A stretch of DNA of 5,391 bases from JBGTKH01 sp041744735 (GTDB lineage Bacteria; Planctomycetota; Planctomycetia; Pirellulales; Pirellulaceae), in NCBI GenBank assembly GCA_041744735.1, contig JBGTKH010000469.1, positions 1 to 5,391 on the forward strand, written 5' to 3'. Below, piece by piece: positions 1 through 5,391 of this stretch. Positions within the stretch are counted from its first letter, which is position 1, and each line of letters opens with the position of its first letter. A program made the translations under genes and the position numbers. The notes beneath the pieces are model-generated. The model was given only the letters and a program-made list of their open reading frames with translations. It had not been told where the DNA came from and made no database searches.

Positions 1-242
1 TCAGGCCGCGCGGCCAGCGCTGCGGCCGTCGCCGCCGACGCATCGCGCCGCTGGGCCAGTTCCTGTCCCACATCCCCCGTCACCCGCTGCACCGTGTTGT
101 CCGAAACGGCGTGACCGAATTTCTGCAACACGATCTCGGCGCGATGAAACGAACGCGTCTCGGCGGCCAACGTTGCGACGCGATCGACCAGCCCCGGCGA
201 CAGCTCCCGCGCGTCCAGCCCCAACGTTTCACGCAGCGGGAA
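1..242 (-). CDS. ISKra4-family transposase, downstream part (partial)
   Basis: This is the continuation of the transposase in the second reading frame, open from the T7 run to the left edge of the window (79 codons from the CCG at 239). It reads FFPLRETLGLDARELSPGL, then a segment with ETRSFHRAEIVLQKFGHAVS and SDNTVQRVTGDVGQELA. In the family this region follows the zinc ribbon and precedes the DDE nuclease core. The SDNTVQRV stretch resembles a helix-turn-helix recognition segment, which is inference. Joined to the upstream part by removing one T, the product would reach at least 211 residues within this window, roughly the first half of a typical transposase of this kind. It has no start of its own that I would favour, and it ends in an Ala-rich stretch at the edge. 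Whether the rest is intact cannot be seen. Confidence 0.75.
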
Positions 243-636
243 AAAAAGACCGGCGACAACCCGTGCAATAAGCTTGCAAGTCGGTGACTTCGGCCGCCCC
301 GTCGACCGATTGCAGCGGCCGCTTCTGCGGCGCCACATCGCACCGCATGCCGCAGGTCGGGCACTTGGCCGTGGTCGACTGAGCCGCCGCCAACTCGGTC
401 ATCTGCCGCTGCTGAATCGTGCGGCTGAGCTGCCTTCCCAATTCGTGAGCCCGCCCCTCGATCACCGAATAGTGGGGCACGCCCCGGATCGAACCGTCCA
501 CGCGACTCAACTCGACCTCGATCTCGGCCGCCTCCCGCAGCGCCCGCTCCAGCCGCTCCTGGAGCCGCGCCATCCGCTGGGAATCTCTCCGGTCCGCGAA
601 ACTCTTTTCCGCCAATCCCACCGCTACGTCATCCAT
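229..636 (-). CDS. ISKra4-family transposase, N-terminal part (frame ends early)
   Basis: This is the first 135 residues of a transposase, the enzyme that cuts and joins the ends of the element. I chose the ATG at 636 because GGAGAG lies 5 bases upstream. The frame stays open further upstream to 834, but with poor starts and unlikely sequence. Residues 15-85 are rich in Glu, Arg, Gln and Leu and are probably helical or coiled-coil. A zinc ribbon follows, with C92-x2-C95 (plus C99) and C124-x2-C127. The frame then reads RRSFFPAA and stops at 229-231, exactly where family members continue as FFPLRETLGLD. That continuation is present in another reading frame, so this is one gene interrupted at a T7 run rather than a separate small protein. 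Either the copy is broken, or it needs ribosomal or transcriptional slippage to make the full enzyme. Confidence 0.82.
   Translation of the reverse strand: MDDVAVGLAEKSFADRRDSQRMARLQERLERALREAAEIEVELSRVDGSIRGVPHYSVIEGRAHELGRQLSRTIQQRQMTELAAAQSTTAKCPTCGMRCDVAPQKRPLQSVDGAAEVTDLQAYCTGCRRSFFPAA
238..249 (-). other. Frameshift site in transposase (T7 followed by C3)
   Basis: On the minus strand the sequence is TC, then seven T, then CCCG. Read with seven T, the first frame gives S-F-F-P-A-A-stop. With six T it gives S-F-F-P-L-R-E-T-L-G-L-D, which matches the family. Going from the first frame to the second needs a +1 (or -2) change. A homopolymer of this length favours RNA polymerase slippage, which can lose or add bases, but it is equally a classic place for an inactivating indel or an assembly error. 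Confidence 0.6.
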
Positions 637-641
637 GACCG

Positions 642-647
642 CTCTCC
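642..647 (-). promoter_or_regulatory. Ribosome binding site of the transposase
   Basis: GGAGAG on the minus strand sits 5 bases before the ATG at 636. It decides the start: the upstream in-frame starts lack a comparable site and would add an unlikely Trp/Cys-rich leader. Confidence 0.6.
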
Positions 648-668
648 AAAAAATGAGAATCCATTCTC
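648..668 (-). terminator. Weak terminator-like hairpin upstream of the transposase start
   Basis: On the minus strand GAGAAT (668-663) pairs with ATTCTC (660-655) across two bases. One A (654) and then six T (653-648) follow, ending just before the ribosome binding site. Hairpin plus T-run is the layout of an intrinsic terminator, but the stem is short and AT-rich. It could reduce transcription entering the element from outside, or mask the ribosome binding site. Both readings are inference. Confidence 0.25.
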
Positions 669-762
669 CAACCATCCACCGCCAACGTAGCTTACCAAAC
701 AACTCGCCAATTCTCCTATTGACCTTTTTGCCTCGCCGACAAACAGCGCAAAAGCTGAAATG

Positions 763-782
763 CACCCTAGGACACCACCCTA
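763..782 (-). repeat. Candidate outer end of the insertion sequence
   Basis: This short segment contains ACCCTA twice (764-769 and 777-782) and the palindrome CCTAGG (766-771). Read outward to inward on the minus strand it begins GGGTGGTGTCC, which would suit an insertion-sequence tip. It lies about 127 bases upstream of the transposase start. Without the other end it cannot be tested as an inverted repeat. Confidence 0.3.
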
Positions 783-794
783 TCCGCGCTGACG

Positions 795-823
795 TTGATC
801 CACCGGCGTTATTTAGGTAAACT
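795..823 (+). promoter_or_regulatory. Candidate sigma70-type promoter for the DUF3754 gene
   Basis: TTGATC (795-800) and TAAACT (818-823) are separated by 17 bases, and each matches four of the six consensus positions. Transcription would start near 830 and leave a leader of about 34 bases before the ATG at 864. The match is modest, and promoters in the suspected host group are poorly defined. The rest of 637-863 holds the insertion-sequence leader and no gene that I can support. Confidence 0.28.
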
Positions 824-863
824 CTCCCACCCATTTCCTATCCCTGCACGACGCGACACGCTC

Positions 864-2204
864 ATGACCACTATCCATCCCAGAATTGGCTTTCAGTCGG
901 CCGGGCCGACGAGGCCGCCGCGCGAACACTTCATTCCGCTTCGCAAGACGGATCTCGTGCGGCTGCTGGCTGCGGATCAATCGTTGGCCGGCGCCGATCG
1001 CCAGCAGTTTCTGGCGCTGTGCCGGATGCTCGAAGCCACGTTTCATTTTGAGTATCACCAGCGACTCGAGGCGCTAAAGGACAGTTACGCGCCGTTCGAT
1101 CCGGACGCTGACACACGTTTCGTCGCGGATTCTGCTCCGAAGCCTGATCACGCCGCGGTGCACGTGCTGTTCGAGCAATTGGCCGAGTTGTTGCAGCGGG
1201 CAAACTTTCGGCGGCTGGATCGGACGGAGATCGAAGAAGCACTTGCCGACAACAGCGATTGGGCCATTCGGCTGGATGTTGATTTCGACGTGTTCGAGCG
1301 GCTGGAGATATTCTCTCGCGGCGAGACGATCATGCAGCGCCAGCGGCGGCGGCGGCGCAATTTCTTCCGCCGCGAACAAGTGGAGCTGCCGATTTACCAG
1401 CGGCTGGTCGTCGCCTTTCGGCTGCGCCAGCATCGCCGGCTGGGAAAGTCGTGCGACACGCATCCCGTGTATCTGAAAATCTTCAAAGACATCCCGAAGA
1501 TGGATTTGGAAATGCTGCTGCCCGGCACGCGCGTGCGGATGACGTTGCTCGATCAGTGCCGGATCATGCTGCCGACGATCTCGGGGCTGGTGCTCACGAT
1601 CGTCAAGATCGTCAAGGGCGCGCTCGCGTTGACGCTGGTCAGCCTGTATGGCCTGCTCGGTTTTCTCGGTTTGGTCGGCGGCACGCTCGGCTACGGAATC
1701 AAATCGTTCTTCGGCTACCTGCGCACCAAAGACAAATACCAACTCAATCTGACCAAGAATTTATACTTCCAAAATCTCGATAACAACGCCGGCGTGCTGT
1801 TTCGTCTGCTGGATGAAGTGGAAGAACAGGAATTTCGTGAAGCCATTCTGGCCTACTATCTGCTCTGGCGTCACGCGCCGCCGACGGGTTGGACCGAGCA
1901 GGAGCTGGATGACCGCGCCGAGACTTATTTGCGCACCGCGGTCGGCTTGGACGTCGACTTCGAAGTCGACGATGCTCTGCAAAAGCTGCAACGCTTGGGC
2001 CTAACTCGCTCATTTCCCGGCGGCCGCTTCGCGGCGATTCCCATCGACCAATCGCTAGTTAATCTCGACCGTGCGTGGGATTCTTATTTTCAGTACGCGG
2101 CGTCAAGTCACGCGTTCGGCAATCAATTGCAAGCTGGCCGGCAGTTTGTCGCTGATGATGATGGCGTCTCTCAGCAGTTCATGCACGCGCGCGACGCCGC
2201 CTAG
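864..2204 (+). CDS. DUF3754 (TMEM143-like) membrane protein
   Basis: This is a 446-residue member of the DUF3754 family, related to eukaryotic TMEM143; its biochemical function is not established. Conserved family stretches are visible: VYLKIFKDIPKMDLEMLLPG (202-221), LYFQNLDNNAGVLFRLLDE (300-318) and EEQEFREAILAYYLLW (320-335). Residues about 236-280 are hydrophobic and fit two membrane passes, one around 237-250 and one around 253-276. The soluble N-terminal part includes a run of five Arg (161-165) encoded by CGG/CGC repeats. The C-terminal part (340-410) looks like a small helical domain ending in LDRAWDSYF. I chose the ATG at 864; the frame is open back to 795 but would add an unlikely 23-residue leader, and no clear Shine-Dalgarno sequence is seen before either start. 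The last 34 codons are antisense to the phosphorylase gene and probably extend past the natural family end near residue 410. The gene stands alone on this strand, divergent from the insertion sequence. Confidence 0.88.
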   Translation: MTTIHPRIGFQSAGPTRPPREHFIPLRKTDLVRLLAADQSLAGADRQQFLALCRMLEATFHFEYHQRLEALKDSYAPFDPDADTRFVADSAPKPDHAAVHVLFEQLAELLQRANFRRLDRTEIEEALADNSDWAIRLDVDFDVFERLEIFSRGETIMQRQRRRRRNFFRREQVELPIYQRLVVAFRLRQHRRLGKSCDTHPVYLKIFKDIPKMDLEMLLPGTRVRMTLLDQCRIMLPTISGLVLTIVKIVKGALALTLVSLYGLLGFLGLVGGTLGYGIKSFFGYLRTKDKYQLNLTKNLYFQNLDNNAGVLFRLLDEVEEQEFREAILAYYLLWRHAPPTGWTEQELDDRAETYLRTAVGLDVDFEVDDALQKLQRLGLTRSFPGGRFAAIPIDQSLVNLDRAWDSYFQYAASSHAFGNQLQAGRQFVADDDGVSQQFMHARDAA

Positions 2205-3386
2205 CCGGGCGAAGATGCGGACCAGTGGAGCGCCGCGGCGGACTTGGTCGCCGATGCGCGCCTGCATCTCTAAACCGACGGAATGATCGATCTTGTCCGT
2301 CATCACGCGGCGGCCCCCGCCGAGTTCGATGACAGCCAGCCCCAACTTCTCTGTGTCGATCGAAGCCACGAATCCTGAACGCGGCGCCGTGCAATCCGAG
2401 GCCGGAACAATCGGCCGCGGTGCATCGAGATTGCCGCCCTGCGCGGCGACCATTTCGCGGAATTTTTCCAACGCGCGGCCGGATGCTATGTGATCGGTCA
2501 ACAATTGCTCGGCGTTTTCGGCGGTTGTCGTGTGCCCTGTGAGCAGCAGTAGCTCGCGGCCGAGTGCGAGTGTTAACTGAGTCAGATCCTCGGGACCATT
2601 GCCGCTCAGCGTCGCGACCGATTCGTCGACTTCCACCGCGTTGCCCGCCATGCGGCCCAGCGGCTGGTTCATGTCGGTCAAAAGCGCCGCCGTCTTTACG
2701 CCCATCCGTTTGCCCGTGTCGACCAGCGACCTTGCCAACTCGCGCGCTTGATCGATGGACTTCATGAACGCGCCCGAACCGAACTTGACGTCGAGCACCA
2801 GCGAGTCGAGATTCTCGGCCAGCTTCTTGCTCATGATGCTGGCCGTGATCAGCGGGATCGAGGCCACGGTGGCCGTCACATCGCGCAGCGCGTACAGGCG
2901 TTTGTCGGCCGGCGCGATGTCGGCCGTCGCGCCGGTGATCACGCAACCCACGCGCTCGGTGATGTCGCGAATCTCGTCGATCGACAAATCCGTGCGGAAC
3001 CCGGGAATCGATTCCAGCTTATCCAGCGTCCCGCCGGTCGCGCCCAATCCGCGCCCCGAAATCATCGGCACTTGCAACCCGCAGCACACCAACAGCGGCG
3101 CGAGCACCAGCGACACCTTGTCCCCCACGCCGCCCGTCGAATGTTTGTCGACCTTCGGCGGCCCGCCCTCAGTCCAGCCGAGCGTCGTCCCGGACCTCAA
3201 CATGCACTCCGTCAACGCCGCCGTTTCACCCGGCTCCATCCCCTGCAAATAAATCGCCATCGCCATCGCCGCCATCTGATAATCCGGCACCTCGCCGCGC
3301 GCAAACCCGCCAACGAAGCCAGCGATCTCCTCCGCCGTCAATGTGTGCCCGTCACGCTTGCGAGCGATAATCAGTGCGGGGTTCAC
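2103..3386 (-). CDS. deoA: Thymidine/pyrimidine-nucleoside phosphorylase
   Basis: This cytosolic salvage enzyme cleaves thymidine (and, in the broader Pdp type, uridine and deoxyuridine) with phosphate to give the base and (deoxy)ribose 1-phosphate. The 427-residue length is normal for the family. The N-terminal helical domain opens with RKRDGHTLTAEEIAGF. KHSTGGVGDK (81-90) is the phosphate-binding loop. The family signature SGRGLGATGGTLDKLE covers 110-125. YALRD with R168 and TASIMSKK with S183 and K187 match the E. coli DeoA residues R171, S186 and K190, and H82 matches H85, a constant offset of three. The C-terminal domain contains IELGGGRRVMTDKIDHSVG. The start is GTG at 3386, with AAGGA 11 bases upstream. 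The gene begins 31 bases after the exported-protein gene, suggesting co-transcription. Ala116 stands where E. coli DeoA has His in the signature. Substrate range (DeoA or Pdp type) cannot be decided from sequence alone; the SIMSKK and KFGSGAFMK stretches lean towards Pdp. Confidence 0.95.
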   Translation of the reverse strand: MNPALIIARKRDGHTLTAEEIAGFVGGFARGEVPDYQMAAMAMAIYLQGMEPGETAALTECMLRSGTTLGWTEGGPPKVDKHSTGGVGDKVSLVLAPLLVCCGLQVPMISGRGLGATGGTLDKLESIPGFRTDLSIDEIRDITERVGCVITGATADIAPADKRLYALRDVTATVASIPLITASIMSKKLAENLDSLVLDVKFGSGAFMKSIDQARELARSLVDTGKRMGVKTAALLTDMNQPLGRMAGNAVEVDESVATLSGNGPEDLTQLTLALGRELLLLTGHTTTAENAEQLLTDHIASGRALEKFREMVAAQGGNLDAPRPIVPASDCTAPRSGFVASIDTEKLGLAVIELGGGRRVMTDKIDHSVGLEMQARIGDQVRRGAPLVRIFARLGGVARVHELLRDAIIISDKLPASLQLIAERVT

Positions 3387-3417
3387 GTGCGACGTAGTCC
3401 TTGTCGAAAGCGGCGAA

Positions 3418-5274
3418 TCAGTCGGCTGGCAACTTCAAAACCTTGCGTATCTCGGTTTCGTTGTTTTTCAGCCACGGCGCCGCAGCCTCGCGGCGAACCT
3501 CGGCCCAGAATAATTCTCGCGTCTTTTGCGGAAGCTTGGCAACATGCGCGGCGGCCGCAAGCACCTGGTCAGGCTGGCGCTTCACCAACGCGGCACCGGC
3601 GAGCGCTACTTGCCACGGATCAGCCTTAGCGTCGGAGACGACTTTGGCCAAGGCTTTAACGATCTGCTGATCCGAGCTGGCGTGGCGTAGGTGCGCCAAG
3701 TGAACGTGGTGTTCTTTTTCGCTTTCCAGAAACGCACCGACGCGCGCCGACAGTACGCGCTCGGTCGCGGGGTGCGGCTCGGCAAGTTTCCAGAGCAACT
3801 CCTCGCGCAACGTCTGATAGCGGATGCCCGGCGCGTCGGGCAACGGCGGACCGCGGCCTTCGAGTCGATTCAACAGTGCCGTATAAAACGCCGTGTCCCT
3901 CGCACCGCCAAGATGCACGACCATATTCAGCACGCGCGGGTCCTTTGATTCCGCCATCAACTCGGCCGCAGCCCGTTCAATGGCTTGAGCGGCCTCGGGC
4001 GACTCCGCGGCTTGCCGATGAAACCGGTCGGCTGGAAAGCGTTGGCCGCGGTGTTCGACATGGCCGCCGCTCGCCCAACTATCCATCTCGGCCTTAAGTT
4101 GTTGATGAGCTGTTTCCACCGGTTGTGCTTTCCCGTTCGAACTTGGTGTCTGAATCACCTGAGCCAGCACAAGCGGCAGCGGTGCGGTCGGCCCCTTGTC
4201 GAAGAACGCTCGAAACGCGCGGTCGGCTGTACGTCGTTCTTGGCGCGTCTCTTGCACGATGGCGATCTCCTCCGCCGCCACGCGAAGACTTGCCGGTGTG
4301 ATTCCAGGTTTGACCTTTCGCAAATCCACCGAGTAGTCATTAACCGACGGTGAGTTCTTCAAAGCCGCCGTCATCGGCAATGTCAGGATGTAGGCTTGGC
4401 ACGGGACCAGTTGATCGAGGCGGACGGTGTCTTTGTTCAGAGTTTCCAACGCGCGGCCTCCCGTGGCCGCGGGCTGGTTCGGTGGATGCTGCACCCACAA
4501 CGGGCTAGTCATACCGTCGAACGATACAGGCCGAATCAATGCCTGCCCAGCCGGATTCAGATTAATTCGCACCAGTCCGTTGGGATACCATTCCGGGGCG
4601 AGCGAAACGACGTGGCACATGGTAAAAAAATCATCATCGCCCTGCTCGCGAGTGGAACTTGTCGGAACTGACATCCGCTGATCGGGGCTCCACCAAGCGT
4701 GCGGCATGGCGCCCGTGCTGCTCAGATTCAACATGACCACCGGAATGTCCCGCCCATCGGTCACCGTATCAGCCCACGCTTGAAACACCTCTGGGCTGCC
4801 GGCGTCCTTAACACCCAACTGCCCAGCCTTCCATTGTTTCCAAGAATCCAGCACGTTGTACTTGAAGAAACTGTCCGCACCGGTCACATGATGCAGCGCC
4901 GAAAACGTAATCCCCGGCGACGGTCCCATGCCGGCAATCGAGTGGCCGGCCTTATTCATTGCCCCGTACATGACCGGCTGCCCCGGATAGTTCTCCGCCA
5001 CGCCTTTGAGGAATTGCGGAACGGCTGCAATCACGTTCTTATCCGTCTCACGCTGTACCTCGCCCATCTTCCGCGCAGCCGTCGTGGCCACCAAATGCTC
5101 CAGCGCTTCCTTGTCTGCCGATGGTTCGGCGACGATTGCGGAAGTTGATTGAGCATGGGCTGGTGAGGGCCGTAAATTCGGATCTTGGGCATTGACCGGG
5201 ACGACGAGCGACAACAATGCCAAAGCAACCAATTGCGCGAGGTATCGGCTAAATCGATTCTTAATCGCGTTCAT
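3418..5274 (-). CDS. Exported protein of unknown function (618 aa)
   Basis: I do not recognise this family. The protein starts with a clear signal peptide: basic Lys6-Asn-Arg-Phe-Ser-Arg, a hydrophobic core LAQLVALALLSLVV, and a likely cleavage after VNA (residue 29). A low-complexity linker follows to about residue 50. Residues 55-300 look like one globular domain with many aromatic residues (FFKYNVLDSWKQW, HAWWSPDQR, APEWYPNGLVRINLN) and the only two mature Cys (C220, C292), which could form a disulfide. Residues 325-618 are largely helical and charged, with Ala-rich repeated helices at 420-470 and 535-585 that resemble an alpha-solenoid. No catalytic motif stands out. I chose the ATG at 5274, with GGAG 9 bases upstream, over the adjacent in-frame TTG at 5277. 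It lies 38 bases after the preceding gene and 31 before the phosphorylase, so an operon is likely. The signal peptide indicates export to the periplasm or beyond, unlike the cytosolic enzyme next to it. Confidence 0.8.
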   Translation of the reverse strand: MNAIKNRFSRYLAQLVALALLSLVVPVNAQDPNLRPSPAHAQSTSAIVAEPSADKEALEHLVATTAARKMGEVQRETDKNVIAAVPQFLKGVAENYPGQPVMYGAMNKAGHSIAGMGPSPGITFSALHHVTGADSFFKYNVLDSWKQWKAGQLGVKDAGSPEVFQAWADTVTDGRDIPVVMLNLSSTGAMPHAWWSPDQRMSVPTSSTREQGDDDFFTMCHVVSLAPEWYPNGLVRINLNPAGQALIRPVSFDGMTSPLWVQHPPNQPAATGGRALETLNKDTVRLDQLVPCQAYILTLPMTAALKNSPSVNDYSVDLRKVKPGITPASLRVAAEEIAIVQETRQERRTADRAFRAFFDKGPTAPLPLVLAQVIQTPSSNGKAQPVETAHQQLKAEMDSWASGGHVEHRGQRFPADRFHRQAAESPEAAQAIERAAAELMAESKDPRVLNMVVHLGGARDTAFYTALLNRLEGRGPPLPDAPGIRYQTLREELLWKLAEPHPATERVLSARVGAFLESEKEHHVHLAHLRHASSDQQIVKALAKVVSDAKADPWQVALAGAALVKRQPDQVLAAAAHVAKLPQKTRELFWAEVRREAAAPWLKNNETEIRKVLKLPAD

Positions 5275-5278
5275 CAAA

Positions 5279-5287
5279 GTAGACTCC
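5279..5287 (-). promoter_or_regulatory. Ribosome binding site of the exported protein
   Basis: The minus strand reads TGGAGTCTACTTTG and then ATG (5274-5272). The GGAG core is 9 bases upstream, an acceptable spacing, which supports the ATG as start rather than the TTG immediately before it. Confidence 0.45.
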
Positions 5288-5312
5288 AGCTATTACAGTG
5301 TTGAAGAAACGT

Positions 5313-5391
5313 CTAAAACTTGAACCCCTTAATCCCACGGTCAAAATCGTTTTGGTAAAAGTCTTGCAGTTGTTTCTGCTGTTCCATCTGG
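5313..5391 (-). CDS. C-terminal end of an unidentified protein (partial)
   Basis: The last 25 codons of a gene entering from the right edge read QMEQQKQLQDFYQNDF and then DRGIKGFKF, followed by TAG (5315-5313). The tail is rich in Gln, Asp and aromatic residues and shows no motif. That it is coding is inferred from the closely following same-strand gene (38 bases away), the stop at a natural operon junction, and the absence of an obvious promoter or terminator between the two. The function and even the family cannot be judged from this fragment. Confidence 0.55.
   Translation of the reverse strand, partial: QMEQQKQLQDFYQNDFDRGIKGFKF

Larger units (their letters stand above)
1..782 (-). mobile_element. 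Partial ISKra4-family insertion sequence (5' half)
   Basis: This stretch carries the start of an ISKra4-like transposase on the minus strand and about 145 bases of leader upstream of its start codon. The family call comes from the transposase: a CPTCG...YCTGCRR zinc ribbon followed directly by FFPLRETLGLD and a later SDNTVQRVTGDVGQELA stretch, an arrangement I associate with ISKra4 transposases. The right-hand limit is a guess. The sequence at 763-782, read on the minus strand as GGGTGGTGTCCTAGGGTGC, looks like a plausible terminal tip, and the neighbouring gene's own promoter candidate starts just beyond it. The other end, the DDE catalytic domain and any target duplication lie beyond position 1, so neither the inverted repeat nor the element length can be confirmed here. 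Confidence 0.7.

Noticed and set aside
80..364. 94-codon minus-strand frame in the third frame of the transposase
   Set aside because: It overlaps both genuine transposase frames. Its product is Arg/Cys/Trp-rich and does not match the family, unlike the frame that continues FFPLRETLGLD.
274..690. Plus-strand frame of 138 codons across the transposase
   Set aside because: It is antisense to the zinc-ribbon-encoding transposase frame, and its Arg/Pro/Leu-rich composition indicates a shadow.
1344..1358. CGG repeat in the DUF3754 gene as a phase-variable microsatellite
   Set aside because: Only four CGG units plus CGC are present, and changes would come in whole codons, so no on/off switching would result. 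It simply encodes a basic patch.
1074..1742. 222-codon minus-strand frame opposite the DUF3754 gene
   Set aside because: The plus strand carries clear DUF3754 family motifs through the whole stretch. The minus-strand product is low-complexity (Gln, Arg, His) and has no motif.
1752..1785. TKNLYFQN in the DUF3754 protein resembles a TEV protease site, hinting at an engineered sequence
   Set aside because: The required Glu at the first position is Lys, and NLYFQNLDNN is a natural conserved stretch of the DUF3754 family.
3384..3389. CACGTG palindrome covering the GTG start of deoA as an operator
   Set aside because: A six-base palindrome is expected by chance in DNA of this length, and no extended dyad surrounds it.
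2748..3629. Long plus-strand frame (293 codons) antisense to deoA and the end of the exported-protein gene
   Set aside because: It is Arg/His-rich, with the composition of an antisense shadow of GC-rich coding DNA, and it lies opposite a confidently identified enzyme whose frame covers the same bases.

Overview
The window is a GC-rich bacterial chromosome segment with four protein-coding loci and one insertion-sequence end. The host is most likely a planctomycete. This is inferred from the combination of an ISKra4-type transposase, a DUF3754/TMEM143-like membrane protein, weak or absent Shine-Dalgarno sequences before some genes, and a long exported protein I cannot assign. No marker gene (rRNA, tRNA, ribosomal protein) is present to settle it.

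Left part (1 to about 782, minus strand): the 5' half of an ISKra4-family insertion sequence, cut by the window edge. Its transposase starts at 636 with a good ribosome binding site. It runs through a coiled-coil-like N-terminus and a zinc ribbon, then breaks frame at a run of seven T (minus strand, 241-247). The next frame continues the family sequence without a stop to position 1. The catalytic core lies outside the window. The outer end of the element is probably near 763-782.

Middle part (783 to 2204, plus strand): a short intergenic region with a weak candidate promoter, then a 446-residue DUF3754 membrane protein. Its last 34 codons run antisense into the end of the next gene, so the two genes are convergent and overlap tail to tail by 102 bases.

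Right part (2103 to 5391, minus strand): three genes in a row, closely spaced (38 and 31 bases), that look like one operon. In transcription order they are the last 25 codons of an unidentified gene entering at the right edge, an exported protein of about 618 residues with no recognisable family, and a complete thymidine/pyrimidine-nucleoside phosphorylase with all expected active-site residues. The phosphorylase is a nucleoside salvage enzyme. How it relates to the exported protein is unknown, and co-transcription is an inference from spacing.

I see no CRISPR array, RNA gene, defence system or phage module. The points most worth a second look are the transposase frameshift, the 102-base convergent overlap and the unassigned exported protein.
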